A DNA stretch of 39,904 nt from a virus. A model generated the notes under the pieces. That model did no database searches. It was not told the origin of the DNA and saw only the letters and a list, made by a program, of their open reading frames with translations. Made by a program: the position numbers and the translations under genes. Position 1 is the first letter of the stretch. Every line of letters begins with the position of its first letter. Below, one piece after another: positions 29,479-38,617 of the stretch. Where the stretch lies: the IMG/VR virus record IMGVR_UViG_3300022562_000262, positions 1-39,904 of that record; one strand, 5' to 3'.

Positions 29479-31310
29479 CGCTTGAATATCTCCATGAGGC
29501 GAAGCGCGTTAGCCGCCGCCTGTTGTGCGTGAGCCGCTTGCTGCCTTGCTATTTCCCGCGCCGCTAAATCCGCGCCGGTTTCCCGTTTAGCGGTCCTGTC
29601 CTTGTTCTTTTGTTGTTTATTAAAGTGCCATTGCTCAATCGCGTGTTCGTTCCTTAGAACTTCGACGCGATGCAGGGCTTCCGATAATTTTGTTTCGGCT
29701 GCGTCTAACAGCTTCAAATTATGCAATGAAGGCGTTTTGAACGCCCTTACTTGCGCGTCTTTGTGGGACGATTCTGCTACTTTCAAATCGGCTTCCGCAC
29801 GTTCCAGCGGAGTGCGCGATGCTATCTTTCGTTTTCGTTCGCGCCTTTCGTGTTCAACGCGATCCCTTAGATCGTGGTATTCTCGTTTCGTAAATCGTTT
29901 TGCGGAAATCCCGCTACCTATCTGCGCCGCTGAAACCGATACGCTAATGGCGTCGGAACTGCTAAACAACTCGGATAGGCTGGTAAACGTAATAGCGCCG
30001 GTCGCTATCGTTTCCGAAGCAACACCTGATTCAGAAATACTAAGAGAATATATATTGCCGCCGGATACCGTATCAGACGGCGTAACGGATTCCGAAATCG
30101 TCGCCGCCCAAGTGACCGCAACAGAATTGGTATCTGTGGCCGCGACCGATTCGGAAGTTGTTACCGGATAGGTCGAGGCGGTCGAATTGGTATCGGTAGT
30201 AGTAATAGATTCCGAAATCGAAGGGCTTGTTGTAAGCGAAACATTAACTGTATCGGAGCTAGTGGCCGACTCAGACAGGCTTACGACAACCGGGGTAGTA
30301 AAAACCCACCCGGCATTGTTGCCGCTGTCCGTGGAACTCGTCCCGGCATTCCAAGTAGCACCACCTGTTGCGTTGCTGTCCTTAATATCAAGATAGTCTC
30401 GGCTAACCGTCCCAGACGATTTAGATAGGTTAAACCGTGTTCCGGTTGACGAACTCCGTAGAGAAATTACGTTACCAGATGTACCGCTTACCGTGAAATT
30501 AGTTACAGTCTGCGTACTACTAGAAGCAAATTGTAACGTATGCGCATGACTATCGGTATCATGTAACGTGGTGAAAGTATTAGAGCCGGTTATAGAAAAA
30601 GTATTACCGGATCCGATATATGCCGGGTTTAATATATAGTAAGTCTTGCCACCACCAGCGAACGTCCGACTTAATGATGTGCTTCCGCCTATAATTGTGG
30701 AAGTACCTGCGTTTAATGTTGCATTGGTGCCGCTGATTGTCCAGAAGTTGGCGGCCCTCAAAGTAAGTGTAGAAGCGTTTAGATTTATAGTTCTGGTCGT
30801 TGTTCCGGTTGACGCGAAACTTGACGCAGTTACAGCATACCCGCCGGTATCGAAAGTTCCTGCGGTATGTACAATGCTTACCGAAGCATAATTTATCGCT
30901 ACCCCAAGCGTTACAGTACCGCTCCCGCTTAGATTAAGATTCTGTGGCGGGTTGCTTTCAGAAAGGGTAACACTGGTAGTCGGAGAATAATTAAGTGTGT
31001 TGGTTGCGCCTGGGACCGTCCAATGGCCGGCATTAGTTGAAGTCCAATTCCCGTACGCGGCTACCGTGCCGCTAAGTTGCATTACCTGACTTGAAACGCC
31101 AGTGGAGTTAGAATAATTATTACAAGTCGCGCCGGTGCCTAGAGTGCAGGTTTTTATCCCAGCCGTTAAGTTTGAGTTGGCGTCGAATACAACGTCGTCA
31201 GTTGAAGTCGGCGGACCGGCCCCAGACGATCCCCCCGAAGTCGTTGACCAGTTGGCGGTACTGGAATTGTCCCAAGTACCAGTCCCACCGACCCAATAAT
31301 ATGTGGCCAT
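29475..31310 (-). CDS. large adhesin-like virion protein with SES repeats and coiled tail
   Basis: 611 residues in three parts. Residues 1-~340 are beta-rich with ATYYWVGGTGTWDNSSTANW at the start and many Thr/Ser/Asn strands, like a beta-helix adhesin. Residues ~343-468 contain six ~20-residue repeats centred on (S)SESxTxxDT. Residues ~470-611 are a charged coiled coil (REYHDLRDRVEHERRERKRK). This resembles fibre or appendage proteins of tailed phages. The coiled C-terminus echoes that of the neighbouring 184-residue gene, hinting that both dock to the same site. Confidence 0.7.
   Translation of the reverse strand: MATYYWVGGTGTWDNSSTANWSTTSGGSSGAGPPTSTDDVVFDANSNLTAGIKTCTLGTGATCNNYSNSTGVSSQVMQLSGTVAAYGNWTSTNAGHWTVPGATNTLNYSPTTSVTLSESNPPQNLNLSGSGTVTLGVAINYASVSIVHTAGTFDTGGYAVTASSFASTGTTTRTINLNASTLTLRAANFWTISGTNATLNAGTSTIIGGSTSLSRTFAGGGKTYYILNPAYIGSGNTFSITGSNTFTTLHDTDSHAHTLQFASSSTQTVTNFTVSGTSGNVISLRSSSTGTRFNLSKSSGTVSRDYLDIKDSNATGGATWNAGTSSTDSGNNAGWVFTTPVVVSLSESATSSDTVNVSLTTSPSISESITTTDTNSTASTYPVTTSESVAATDTNSVAVTWAATISESVTPSDTVSGGNIYSLSISESGVASETIATGAITFTSLSELFSSSDAISVSVSAAQIGSGISAKRFTKREYHDLRDRVEHERRERKRKIASRTPLERAEADLKVAESSHKDAQVRAFKTPSLHNLKLLDAAETKLSEALHRVEVLRNEHAIEQWHFNKQQKNKDRTAKRETGADLAAREIARQQAAHAQQAAANALRLMEIFKR
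29906..30284 (-). repeat. six-fold SES repeats in adhesin gene
   Basis: Six imperfect ~20-codon units with core S-E-S and D-T/S (SESATSSDT, SESITTTDT, SESVAATDT, SESVTPSDT, SESGVASET, SELFSSSDA). Boundaries approximate. Repeat number could vary between strains. Confidence 0.75.
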
Positions 31311-31891
31311 TACATCGCCAGGGTGTAACTAACATTCACCGTGTCGGATGCTGCTACCGTTTTGTCTCCTTCCGCGAATAGACCGGCGGATAGCAATGTG
31401 CCCGCCGTATTATCAATCGTGCTTAGTGCGCCGGTTCCATACACGATGAACGCGCCTTTCAGCGTACCCGTTCCCGTAATCGCGAACGAAAGGGAGGCCG
31501 AAAGAGACTTTGAACCACCAGAGGCCGCCGACCAAGCGCAGGTTTTTCGCGGGCTTGTATAAGTTGGAGCATTCGCGCTACCGGCCTCCGTCCACCCGGA
31601 ATGACTTGTCATGGTGTCGGCAGCGGCAATCCCCGTATAGGACACGCTTGAAATCAACCCCATATAGGGACCGACAACCGTGTAAGCGGAGCCCGCAAGG
31701 ATCGTGTCGAGCGCGAGATTTTTACCAACCGTCGCGACCGTGTTGATGATCTTGTCCGACCATTTAACTTTTCCATCCGCCCCGATACATTCCGCCGTGT
31801 AAACGCCTTTAAGCGGAGCAATATCTTTCACCCCGGCCCCGCGAATGACTGTTGCGCTGGCGCCGTCCGAAATCGTCACTTTGTCATTCAT
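31310..31891 (-). CDS. beta-rich virion protein, 193 residues
   Basis: Contains YTAECIGADGKVKWSDKIIN and LDTILAGSAYTVVGPYMGLI, a phrase seen in phage head/tail fibre-region proteins, then beta strands to the end. Overlaps both neighbours by one base. Likely a minor structural protein; partner unknown. Confidence 0.65.
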   Translation of the reverse strand: MNDKVTISDGASATVIRGAGVKDIAPLKGVYTAECIGADGKVKWSDKIINTVATVGKNLALDTILAGSAYTVVGPYMGLISSVSYTGIAAADTMTSHSGWTEAGSANAPTYTSPRKTCAWSAASGGSKSLSASLSFAITGTGTLKGAFIVYGTGALSTIDNTAGTLLSAGLFAEGDKTVAASDTVNVSYTLAM

Positions 31892-32445
31892 TAGTTCATC
31901 AATAGAAGCGCGATGGCTTCTTCCTCATCTTCAAATCGTTCAATGGCGGCAATCAATTCACGGGCGATTTCCTGCGCGAATTTCGCCCGCTTCAAAGAAT
32001 CGGCAACCCTGACCGCAGAGCTTGCGGCATCAAGGTTCAACGCCAGATTTTCAATATCTGTCTTTAATGCGCTGACTTCCGCGTGTTCCGCCAAATCGAG
32101 CGCGCGTTTCGCTAATTGCGCCGCTTTTTCTAATGCGGCCTTCTTTTTCTTTGAGCGTGTAACTTCCGCAGCCCGTAGCGCGGCGCGGTGTGCGCCTATT
32201 ATTTCATGCCAGCGTTTCCGGCTGAAATAGCCGCCGGAGATTCTATCGCCGCCGGTTACACCGATAACAGGTCCGGTTGCTTCCGGTGTCTTTCCAGAGA
32301 AAGTCCCGGCGCGTCTTGCGCCGTAACCATCCAGAGAAAGTCTAGTTATTATCCCTACCGGGTGAGTCTCGCCAGCCTTTGCAGAAAAACTGCCGGCGCG
32401 TCTTACGCCATAGCCGTCGAACCCGAGTCTTGTGACGGCGACCAC
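31891..32445 (-). CDS. fibre-block protein with DGYG-RRAG repeats and coiled tail
   Basis: 184 residues. N-terminus has two near-identical repeats, TRLGFDGYGVRRAGSFSAK and TRLSLDGYGARRAGTFSGK, then GGYFSRKRWHEIIGAHRAAL and a long coiled coil. Repeats of this type occur in fibre-region proteins of alphaproteobacterial phages. The repeat may bind another virion component. Structural role by context. Confidence 0.65.
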   Translation of the reverse strand: MVAVTRLGFDGYGVRRAGSFSAKAGETHPVGIITRLSLDGYGARRAGTFSGKTPEATGPVIGVTGGDRISGGYFSRKRWHEIIGAHRAALRAAEVTRSKKKKAALEKAAQLAKRALDLAEHAEVSALKTDIENLALNLDAASSAVRVADSLKRAKFAQEIARELIAAIERFEDEEEAIALLLMN

Positions 32446-32446
32446 A

Positions 32447-33202
32447 CTACGTCACCACAAATGTATCGCCGCTTGTCGGCGCGCTGGTAAGCGCCGTAAC
32501 CGTAAGGGTTGGCGTTGCCGAGGCGCTACTCGCGGTTATATCCGTGGACTGACCACGCAACGCCGCCGTAGTGGTATTATAAGTAAAGGTAACTATTCTG
32601 CCTTTGAATTGGTCCGCAGCCGTACCAGACGGAGAAAATGCGCTGGTCGGAATGCTTGTCGTAGTAGCGCCCGCTGTAACTGTGCCGGTGGCGACCGCCC
32701 CCGTAGTTTTGGCAAGGTTTGCTGCGGAAGTTGTATCTGTGTTGATCGCTTTTAGGTCAGAACTTACGTTTCCACCCGCCGTGATCCCCATAGCGGAGAA
32801 ATTAGTTGGGAATGCCTGGGTTAGCGAATACCCCGTCTTGTCGCTATTGGTGGAAACCGTAATGCCTGTTGCCGCCGTGATATTCGTTGGAGTAGCAAGC
32901 GCGGCCTGTGGGTCGAATCCAACAACAAGGGCAACCGGTCCATCGAACGGGTCTGCGCTTGCAGCCGTTGCATGTAATACAATCTCGCCAAGCGTGTTCG
33001 TGTCGGTCGCGTTGCCCGCAACCTGATACCAGCCATTAGCTATTTCGGTTACAGCTCCAGAAGGCGCGGCGAATGCACCCCCCTCCTTGCGAATTGTAAC
33101 CGTGGGGGTTGCGCCCGTAAGTCCGGTTATGTGATCTGCGCTTTGCGTGAGGAAAAACTTAAGCGCGAGCTGAGTGGAGGATTGCTTAACGAGAGCTGTC
33201 AT
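32447..33202 (-). CDS. fibre-block beta protein, 251 residues
   Basis: ITGLTGATPTVTIRKEGGAF, VTEIANGWYQVAGNATDTNT and LGEIVLHATA are a known phage structural pattern resembling BppU-like baseplate/fibre domains. The middle YSLTQAFPTNFSAMGITAGG is also recurrent. The C-terminus is Thr/Ser-rich beta (STDITASSASATPTLTVTAL). Probably a host-contact or fibre-support protein. Confidence 0.65.
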   Translation of the reverse strand: MTALVKQSSTQLALKFFLTQSADHITGLTGATPTVTIRKEGGAFAAPSGAVTEIANGWYQVAGNATDTNTLGEIVLHATAASADPFDGPVALVVGFDPQAALATPTNITAATGITVSTNSDKTGYSLTQAFPTNFSAMGITAGGNVSSDLKAINTDTTSAANLAKTTGAVATGTVTAGATTTSIPTSAFSPSGTAADQFKGRIVTFTYNTTTAALRGQSTDITASSASATPTLTVTALTSAPTSGDTFVVT

Positions 33203-34066
33203 TTATGCCGCCCATGATTGGCGTGAACCGACGCGCCCACCTATGGGTGAGGCTGTTCTTCTGAATTTTGCGGAAAATGCGGCTGCTGATAAATACACAG
33301 CCGGCAATTCTTCTTTCGCTGGAATTATAAAACCGTATGGGTTATATTGAAGCTGCGAAACTTCGGTGGACGAAAGAGCCCTATTCCAAACCATTCCTAT
33401 GTTCGTGATTATATTATTTGATGCGCCTATTGCGGCTCCGACCTGCATTGTGGGTCCGGTGACGGTTGGAGAACCGGCACCGAATGCTTTCGATCCTATA
33501 TTGTTTCCGTCGCGATAAAGTATGCAAGTTCCCCCAACTGGAATTACCCCGCAGAGGGTTACTATTTTCCCACCATAACCAGCGGCAGATTGGGTGGTTG
33601 TGTTGACATTAAGAAATGTCCCGCCATGATTCCAGGCTAAATCCCAATTACCCGTGCCATTTCCATTTACGAATAGGACTCCTATAAAACTTCCCGATCC
33701 GCTGGTGGGAATATCAATATATTGTCCACTATTTGCACCTGGGGCATTTGAAACTTGCAGACCGCGCCAAAATAAAGTTAGGTCGCCGCCCACAGTAGAG
33801 GCATTAACTACTGATCCGCTATAAGCGGAAGCGGGTCCGACTGTCGCTACTCCAACGCCGTCAGGAGTCACGCCGGGAGTGGGACTTGAGGAAGTTAGCG
33901 GAGCCTGCTTACCGCAAATATCGACAATCCCTGTAGCGCCGGGCAAGAAACATGCTTCCAAATTTCTAGTCAGCGGGTTAGTCCAATCAATCTTTAGCGG
34001 CCCGCTTTCGTGGCGAATTTGGCCCTGTGCTATTTGCTTCGTTGGCGAAATTAAAAGACGACTCAC
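33203..34066 (-). CDS. LamG/concanavalin-like virion protein, 287 residues
   Basis: DWTNPLTRNLEACFLPGA opens the domain and GMVWNRALSSTEVSQLQYNP (late) is the typical end of a LamG_3/concanavalin-A-like fold. Such domains bind carbohydrate, suggesting host-surface attachment. The last ~35 residues are basic and likely anchor the protein. Gap-free neighbour on both sides. Confidence 0.75.
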   Translation of the reverse strand: MSRLLISPTKQIAQGQIRHESGPLKIDWTNPLTRNLEACFLPGATGIVDICGKQAPLTSSSPTPGVTPDGVGVATVGPASAYSGSVVNASTVGGDLTLFWRGLQVSNAPGANSGQYIDIPTSGSGSFIGVLFVNGNGTGNWDLAWNHGGTFLNVNTTTQSAAGYGGKIVTLCGVIPVGGTCILYRDGNNIGSKAFGAGSPTVTGPTMQVGAAIGASNNIITNIGMVWNRALSSTEVSQLQYNPYGFIIPAKEELPAVYLSAAAFSAKFRRTASPIGGRVGSRQSWAA

Positions 34067-34531
34067 TTACGCCACCGAGCGATTATAGGTTCGGTATTTG
34101 AGAGTGTTGCTGGCTGCAGCAAGCGCAACGCCACCCTGATTGTATAGAACCGGCTTCCATGTCCCAGGCGGCATGATAATTCCAGTCAGCGAACCGGTCT
34201 GCGCCTGGGTTGCCGCGACAATACCTATACTTCCAATGGAATAGTTATTAGGAGGCGGTCCGGCTGCCGAAGTTGCAAAACGACCGTCGCCGTAGCTAGT
34301 TCCGTCGTCATTGAGTGGATACAAATAAAGCCCAATGAAATTCGGCGCCACAAAGGCAGCACTCGCAAGCACAAGTGAAAAATCAGCAAAAATATCTAGC
34401 GCAGTACCGTTTGTTATCGCGGTGCCGCCAAGGATTGCGTTGCCGGATGCTATCGAGTTCAATTCCGTGGACATTATTGTTGTCCACGTCAGGCCGACAC
34501 CGGTGCCGGAAATCCATTTTTCAGTAGCCAT
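34067..34531 (-). CDS. conserved virion protein, 154 residues
   Basis: KWISGTGVGLTWTTIMSTEL, NFIGLYLYPLNDDGTSYGDG, RFATSAAGPPPNNYSIG and TLKYRTYNRSVA form a recognisable phage structural family of unknown detailed function, commonly in the same block as the next gene. Beta-rich. Overlaps the next gene by one base. Confidence 0.7.
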   Translation of the reverse strand: MATEKWISGTGVGLTWTTIMSTELNSIASGNAILGGTAITNGTALDIFADFSLVLASAAFVAPNFIGLYLYPLNDDGTSYGDGRFATSAAGPPPNNYSIGSIGIVAATQAQTGSLTGIIMPPGTWKPVLYNQGGVALAAASNTLKYRTYNRSVA

Positions 34532-34977
34532 TAGCTAACTCCTGCTGCCGCACAATCGCCCAAGTCGAAAGCGCGCGGATAATTATTGGCTTGCCACCAG
34601 GGAATCTGTGGCGAATCGTATGTTTTCGCTAAATTTGAAAGATTGGTGAAAGTTTGCGTACCATTCGGGAAAATCGCGATTGTCCGAGAACGCGCCTGCG
34701 TTCCGGGCGACGTATCGACCGTCCCCATGTCGAGAATATCGCGAATATTCTGCTGATTTGCCGCCGTGAGAGCATTAAATTCGGAGGCGACAATTACATT
34801 ATAAATTAGATAAGTAGGAATCACCATTGGAACGGAGGGGCCAACGGAGGTCCAGCCATTGACCGCATTTAATTTTTGCTGCGTGGTCATCCCGGCAGTA
34901 AGCGCGGTCCCGGTAACGCCGGTAGGCGGCTGCGTAGCGGAGTTCCACGCCGCAACCAGCGCGTCATAATAGGCCAT
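34531..34977 (-). CDS. conserved virion protein, 148 residues
   Basis: YYDALVAAWNSATQPPTGVT, LTAGMTTQQKLNAVNGWTSV and VPWWQ-like PQIPWWQANNYPR match a family seen next to the preceding protein in phages. Helical start, beta middle. First gene after the portal. Function unknown. Confidence 0.65.
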   Translation of the reverse strand: MAYYDALVAAWNSATQPPTGVTGTALTAGMTTQQKLNAVNGWTSVGPSVPMVIPTYLIYNVIVASEFNALTAANQQNIRDILDMGTVDTSPGTQARSRTIAIFPNGTQTFTNLSNLAKTYDSPQIPWWQANNYPRAFDLGDCAAAGVS

Positions 34978-34987
34978 TTATTTTTTC

Positions 34988-37315
34988 CTATTGGATAGTT
35001 TCTACACCGATAACGCGGTTTGTTTTTGGATCGCGCACAACCCTTTTCGGCGCCGTGATCGCTTTGTGCAAGGCGTGATGCAATTGTTCGCTATGTTGCG
35101 CAAGATTTTGCGCAATTCCATTCAAATGTTCGTGGACTTTCGGCATGATTTCGTCTGGAACAACGCCGCCGGTTTTCAGGGTGTGTTCCGTTTTCTGATG
35201 TTCCATTGTTAGCTGCTTTGCAGCCATATCCATCTGATGTTTCTGCTGCTGCATAGCCAAATCCATTTCGGCCATGCGGTCGTCGTGCTGCCTCTTGGCG
35301 TCGTCCATCTGTAGTTTCATGGCTTCAAGCTGGCGCTGATGCTCGAATCTCTGTTGTTCCAAAGCGGCGTCGGCTTCCATCTTGGCTCTCTGGTGCGCGG
35401 CGTCGATCTGCTGCTTTTGCTGCTGTAATTGCGCCTGCATCTGCATTTCCATGATCTTGGGGTCGGGATGCTGTTGTGGAGGCGGACTATTAGCCGGATT
35501 GGAGAAAAACTTATCAACGTCCTTGAATCCCACGGCCCTTACCAGCTCCTTGGCGCTTTCATAGAGATTGTTAGGTGTAACCAAATTGGTCAGGCCGGCG
35601 GTCAGGGCTTTTTCCTGTGACGCGGTAATCATGGAAAGTTCGGTTAGTCTCTGTGCACGTCCACCCGATCCCGTACCGACGTGAACCGTCATGTCATTAC
35701 GGGTTTTCCAATTCCTTGGATCGACCGGAACCCACTGGTTGCGAAGTCTTACCGTTCTTGCTTTCTGACCGTGCTTTCTGATGGTCCCGTGAAGCAGATA
35801 AAACAGGTCGCGGATTCCGGTTTCCGCGAAAATCCGGGCTATAAGTTTCATTCTCGCCTGGGAAGCCGTGTAAGCGAGATTGGCAGCCGTGGCGGACTGA
35901 TTCTGTAGCGCGTCAGCGTCGATTCCCTGCCCCTGACGGGATACACCAGTACGCCATTCTCTCAGGGTGTCGTAATATTCAAGAACCGGAAAGGCGGATT
36001 CCGCGATATTCGGGACAACTTGCCAGTTCACGGCCCCCGGTTGTTTCGTTCTTATAATCCCGCCCGGTCTTGCAACCAAAAGGTCATCAAGGGTGGAATC
36101 CGACGAAAGGCTTTCAGCGACTTCTACGCGCGGCTTTAGTGCAAGATACATATTATCGAGAGTGCCGCGTGTGATCGCTGTCTTTACCTTCTGAATATCT
36201 AGTGTAACGTCGGCAATCGACCGGCCCCAAAACCTGTGCGTGACAGGAATCGGGCACATTGCGGCAAACGGAATTTCGTCACACTCTTGAATGTCGGGCT
36301 TTCCATCCAGATTGAGGATTTCGCCCGTCAGACCGGAAGTCGTCACCCGATAAAGCCGGGAAACCCCATCACCCTCATAATCCATCCTAACGTAATGCTC
36401 GATCACCTGCTTTTGCTTGACCGCAGGATTAACGTCGGAATCGTAAAACTGGTGTTCGTCAACCGAATCGCGGTTGACTTCCTCCATATTCGTGTACGCA
36501 CGATAAACAGGAAGGGCTCTAACCTGTTGAGGGTCATAACCCTGTTCGATTAGACGCTGTTCGGCCTTCAAAACCTTATGAAAAAAGTAGTTGCAATCCT
36601 TTAGAGTCCTAGCCCCGCGCTCTAATCCGCATTCTTCCGGTGGAACATTGACCACGGCTGCACTGGAATAATCTTTTTTCCGTACAACTGTCACGTCATG
36701 CAGCATGGGCTGCTTTTCGGCGCCCGGAGGGGCTTGTTCCATGCCCGGAATCATCCCCGAAGGGTCGGGACGCTCGGAATGCGCGACAACCTCAACGTCG
36801 GGGTCGGCGCAAATCAGCGCATAAGCATCATCCGATTGGTCGTAATAAGTCTCTTTTTCCTCTTTTTCGCGTTGATCCCAAAAAACCTTGACGAATCCGA
36901 CTTTCGATAAAAGCGCGTCTTTAATAAACGAGTAGAGAACCATAAAACCGGGGTTCTCGTTCATAAAAACGTGGTTGACGTAATCCGTTTCCTGTCTTGC
37001 GGCCTCTACATCTTCCGGGCCGACCGGATCGAATTGCACCACTTCGTCCGAGCCCGCGAAAATTTCCATCATTGAAGGCATCAAGCCCTCAATGGTGTCC
37101 GCAACGTCGAAAGAAACCGCAGAACTGCGCCCGTCCTCGACGGGCATATCCTTGGTCATGTCCCCGAAATAATAATCCAGGGCGTCGGCGCGGTCGGTAG
37201 TTAGTTTGGACGCCTGCATTGCGCCCATAGCGGCTTCATGCTCGGAAGCCAGCATGGCGCGCAATTCTTCAATGCGCATTTTACCGCGCTGGGGAGTCTC
37301 GTTTGTGGAGTCCAT
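34988..37315 (-). CDS. portal protein, podovirus type
   Basis: 775 residues, long like P22/SU10-type portals. N-terminal part has LTTDRADALDYYFGDMTKDM and SSAVSFDVADTIEGLMPSMM, a conserved portal opening. EIPFAAMCPIPVTHRFWGRS, DVTLDIQKVKTAITRGTLDN and NQSATAANLAYTASQARMKL are core motifs. From ~625 to 725 a Gln/Met/Lys-rich coiled coil forms the barrel-like C-terminus. Twelve copies form the DNA gate at one vertex and hold TerL and adaptor. Position after TerL is canonical. Confidence 0.9.
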   Translation of the reverse strand: MDSTNETPQRGKMRIEELRAMLASEHEAAMGAMQASKLTTDRADALDYYFGDMTKDMPVEDGRSSAVSFDVADTIEGLMPSMMEIFAGSDEVVQFDPVGPEDVEAARQETDYVNHVFMNENPGFMVLYSFIKDALLSKVGFVKVFWDQREKEEKETYYDQSDDAYALICADPDVEVVAHSERPDPSGMIPGMEQAPPGAEKQPMLHDVTVVRKKDYSSAAVVNVPPEECGLERGARTLKDCNYFFHKVLKAEQRLIEQGYDPQQVRALPVYRAYTNMEEVNRDSVDEHQFYDSDVNPAVKQKQVIEHYVRMDYEGDGVSRLYRVTTSGLTGEILNLDGKPDIQECDEIPFAAMCPIPVTHRFWGRSIADVTLDIQKVKTAITRGTLDNMYLALKPRVEVAESLSSDSTLDDLLVARPGGIIRTKQPGAVNWQVVPNIAESAFPVLEYYDTLREWRTGVSRQGQGIDADALQNQSATAANLAYTASQARMKLIARIFAETGIRDLFYLLHGTIRKHGQKARTVRLRNQWVPVDPRNWKTRNDMTVHVGTGSGGRAQRLTELSMITASQEKALTAGLTNLVTPNNLYESAKELVRAVGFKDVDKFFSNPANSPPPQQHPDPKIMEMQMQAQLQQQKQQIDAAHQRAKMEADAALEQQRFEHQRQLEAMKLQMDDAKRQHDDRMAEMDLAMQQQKHQMDMAAKQLTMEHQKTEHTLKTGGVVPDEIMPKVHEHLNGIAQNLAQHSEQLHHALHKAITAPKRVVRDPKTNRVIGVETIQ

Positions 37316-37319
37316 TGAC

Positions 37320-38549
37320 CTACTGCGAAAGAATTGGAGCTTGTTGACGCGGCGGCGCTAGTGCGCCGGCTGCTGGGAATAATCCAGCAAGTCCGTATTT
37401 TCGGATAATGTCTATAATATCGGGATTGAAAACGACGTAGTTTCTAGTTCCAGTAGCGGAACCGCGCGAACCTTGGTCTAGGTATTTAATGCCGGGGATG
37501 CCGGCGTCGGAAAGAGCCTTAGACGCGAATGGGTCGATAATGTCGCCAACGGAAACCGGGTTCGCTATTTCTGGTGTCCGGGTTTTATCGGCAATTATTT
37601 TGGCTCCCAGGCGCCTATAAAAATCACTCCCATAATTTTCTTTTGTGGCCGGTAATGGCGGTTCCCCAATTCTATTACTGAGTTTCGGAAAACTGTATTC
37701 GGCGGGTAAACCAATTTGTTGCGCTATATCTTTTACGGCTTGCGGCTGCTCACCAATAGGCTTCTCCCAATCCAAGAACTGTTGCGGTTCGGCGTTTATG
37801 TTGACTTCGTACATGCGGCCCGGAGCTATGCTCGAAACTTGTTCCGGCGTGGCGTTCTTAACGTGTTTGTTGTAATAATCGGCCATCGCCCGCATATCCT
37901 CGCCAGCGGAGCCTCCGCTTGTCATCGAATAATGGTTTGCAATCCTGTTTTCGATTTGCTGCCGAAGAAACGGTATCATCGTGCTATCTGGATTGTGCTT
38001 CATTGTTGACAGAAGCAAATCCATTTGCTGCCCGGTATCCAGAGCCGCATGACCAGAAATACCGGACGGCATTGGTACGCCATTAACCCCGAATTGCGCC
38101 TTACCGCTTCCTAGCGAGTTTGGGTTTAATCCGGTCAAGGCCCTTTTATATTGTTCCGCAACCGCTGGATTCTCGGCAAAATACAGTCCATGCCCGTAAG
38201 CCTGGGCGCCCTCGCCCATGCCGATCTTGCTCAAATCAAACTTATTAAAATCGTAGGGACTGCCGTGGTAGGCCCTGATCCCCATTCTAAGAGCGTCCGC
38301 TTCCGCTGGCATGGCCCCGGCCCCTAGCGTCGTCATCATCGCTAGGTCAGCCGCAGGCTTAATCATCTCATCAACCGTGCCGCCATACTTATAGGCGTTG
38401 CCAGGAGCCATCGCGGCATTAGCCGCAGTCTTACCCAATCCAGCAATAATGCTGTCGAGTATCGTGGGCGGATTCGCTGGTAATTCTTGTGGCGACAAGG
38501 TGCCGTAATTGGCCCCCGGAGCCGATAGCAAATCCCATAATGAGGTCAT
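37320..38549 (-). CDS. ADP-ribosyltransferase-like protein in packaging module
   Basis: 409 residues. An N-terminal helical ~90 residues precede AYHGSPYDFNKFDLSKIG (His at 95), GAQAYGHGLYFAENPAVAEQY (YGHGLYFAE at 118-126) and, near the end, DAGIPGIKYLDQ and TRNYVVFNPDII. This is the strand order of PARP/diphtheria-type ART domains: H in strand 1, Y in G-x-YF, then a final NYVVF strand. Such domains occur in large polyvalent and MuF-associated phage proteins. It would modify a host target by transferring ADP-ribose from NAD. A glutamate in the last motif is not evident, so activity is uncertain. It lies four bases upstream of the portal. Confidence 0.72.
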   Translation of the reverse strand: MTSLWDLLSAPGANYGTLSPQELPANPPTILDSIIAGLGKTAANAAMAPGNAYKYGGTVDEMIKPAADLAMMTTLGAGAMPAEADALRMGIRAYHGSPYDFNKFDLSKIGMGEGAQAYGHGLYFAENPAVAEQYKRALTGLNPNSLGSGKAQFGVNGVPMPSGISGHAALDTGQQMDLLLSTMKHNPDSTMIPFLRQQIENRIANHYSMTSGGSAGEDMRAMADYYNKHVKNATPEQVSSIAPGRMYEVNINAEPQQFLDWEKPIGEQPQAVKDIAQQIGLPAEYSFPKLSNRIGEPPLPATKENYGSDFYRRLGAKIIADKTRTPEIANPVSVGDIIDPFASKALSDAGIPGIKYLDQGSRGSATGTRNYVVFNPDIIDIIRKYGLAGLFPAAGALAPPRQQAPILSQ

Positions 38550-38617
38550 TTCGGCCTGAATACTTCAATGAAACCAAAAACGATGACAATGACGAAAATC
38601 ACGAAAAGAACGCCCAT
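38546..38617 (-). CDS. 23-residue membrane micropeptide
   Basis: Starts within TAATG, overlapping the previous stop, and ends with an ATGA overlap on the ART-like gene. MGVLFVIFVIVIVFGFIEVF is one transmembrane helix. The exact fit on both sides argues that it is real. Function unknown; membrane modulator of packaging or ART protein is conceivable. Confidence 0.55.
   Translation of the reverse strand: MGVLFVIFVIVIVFGFIEVFRPK

Noticed and set aside
29602-30171. Plus-strand open frame of 189 codons
   Set aside because: Mirror of the repeat region of the adhesin gene; the repeats on the other strand explain its length.
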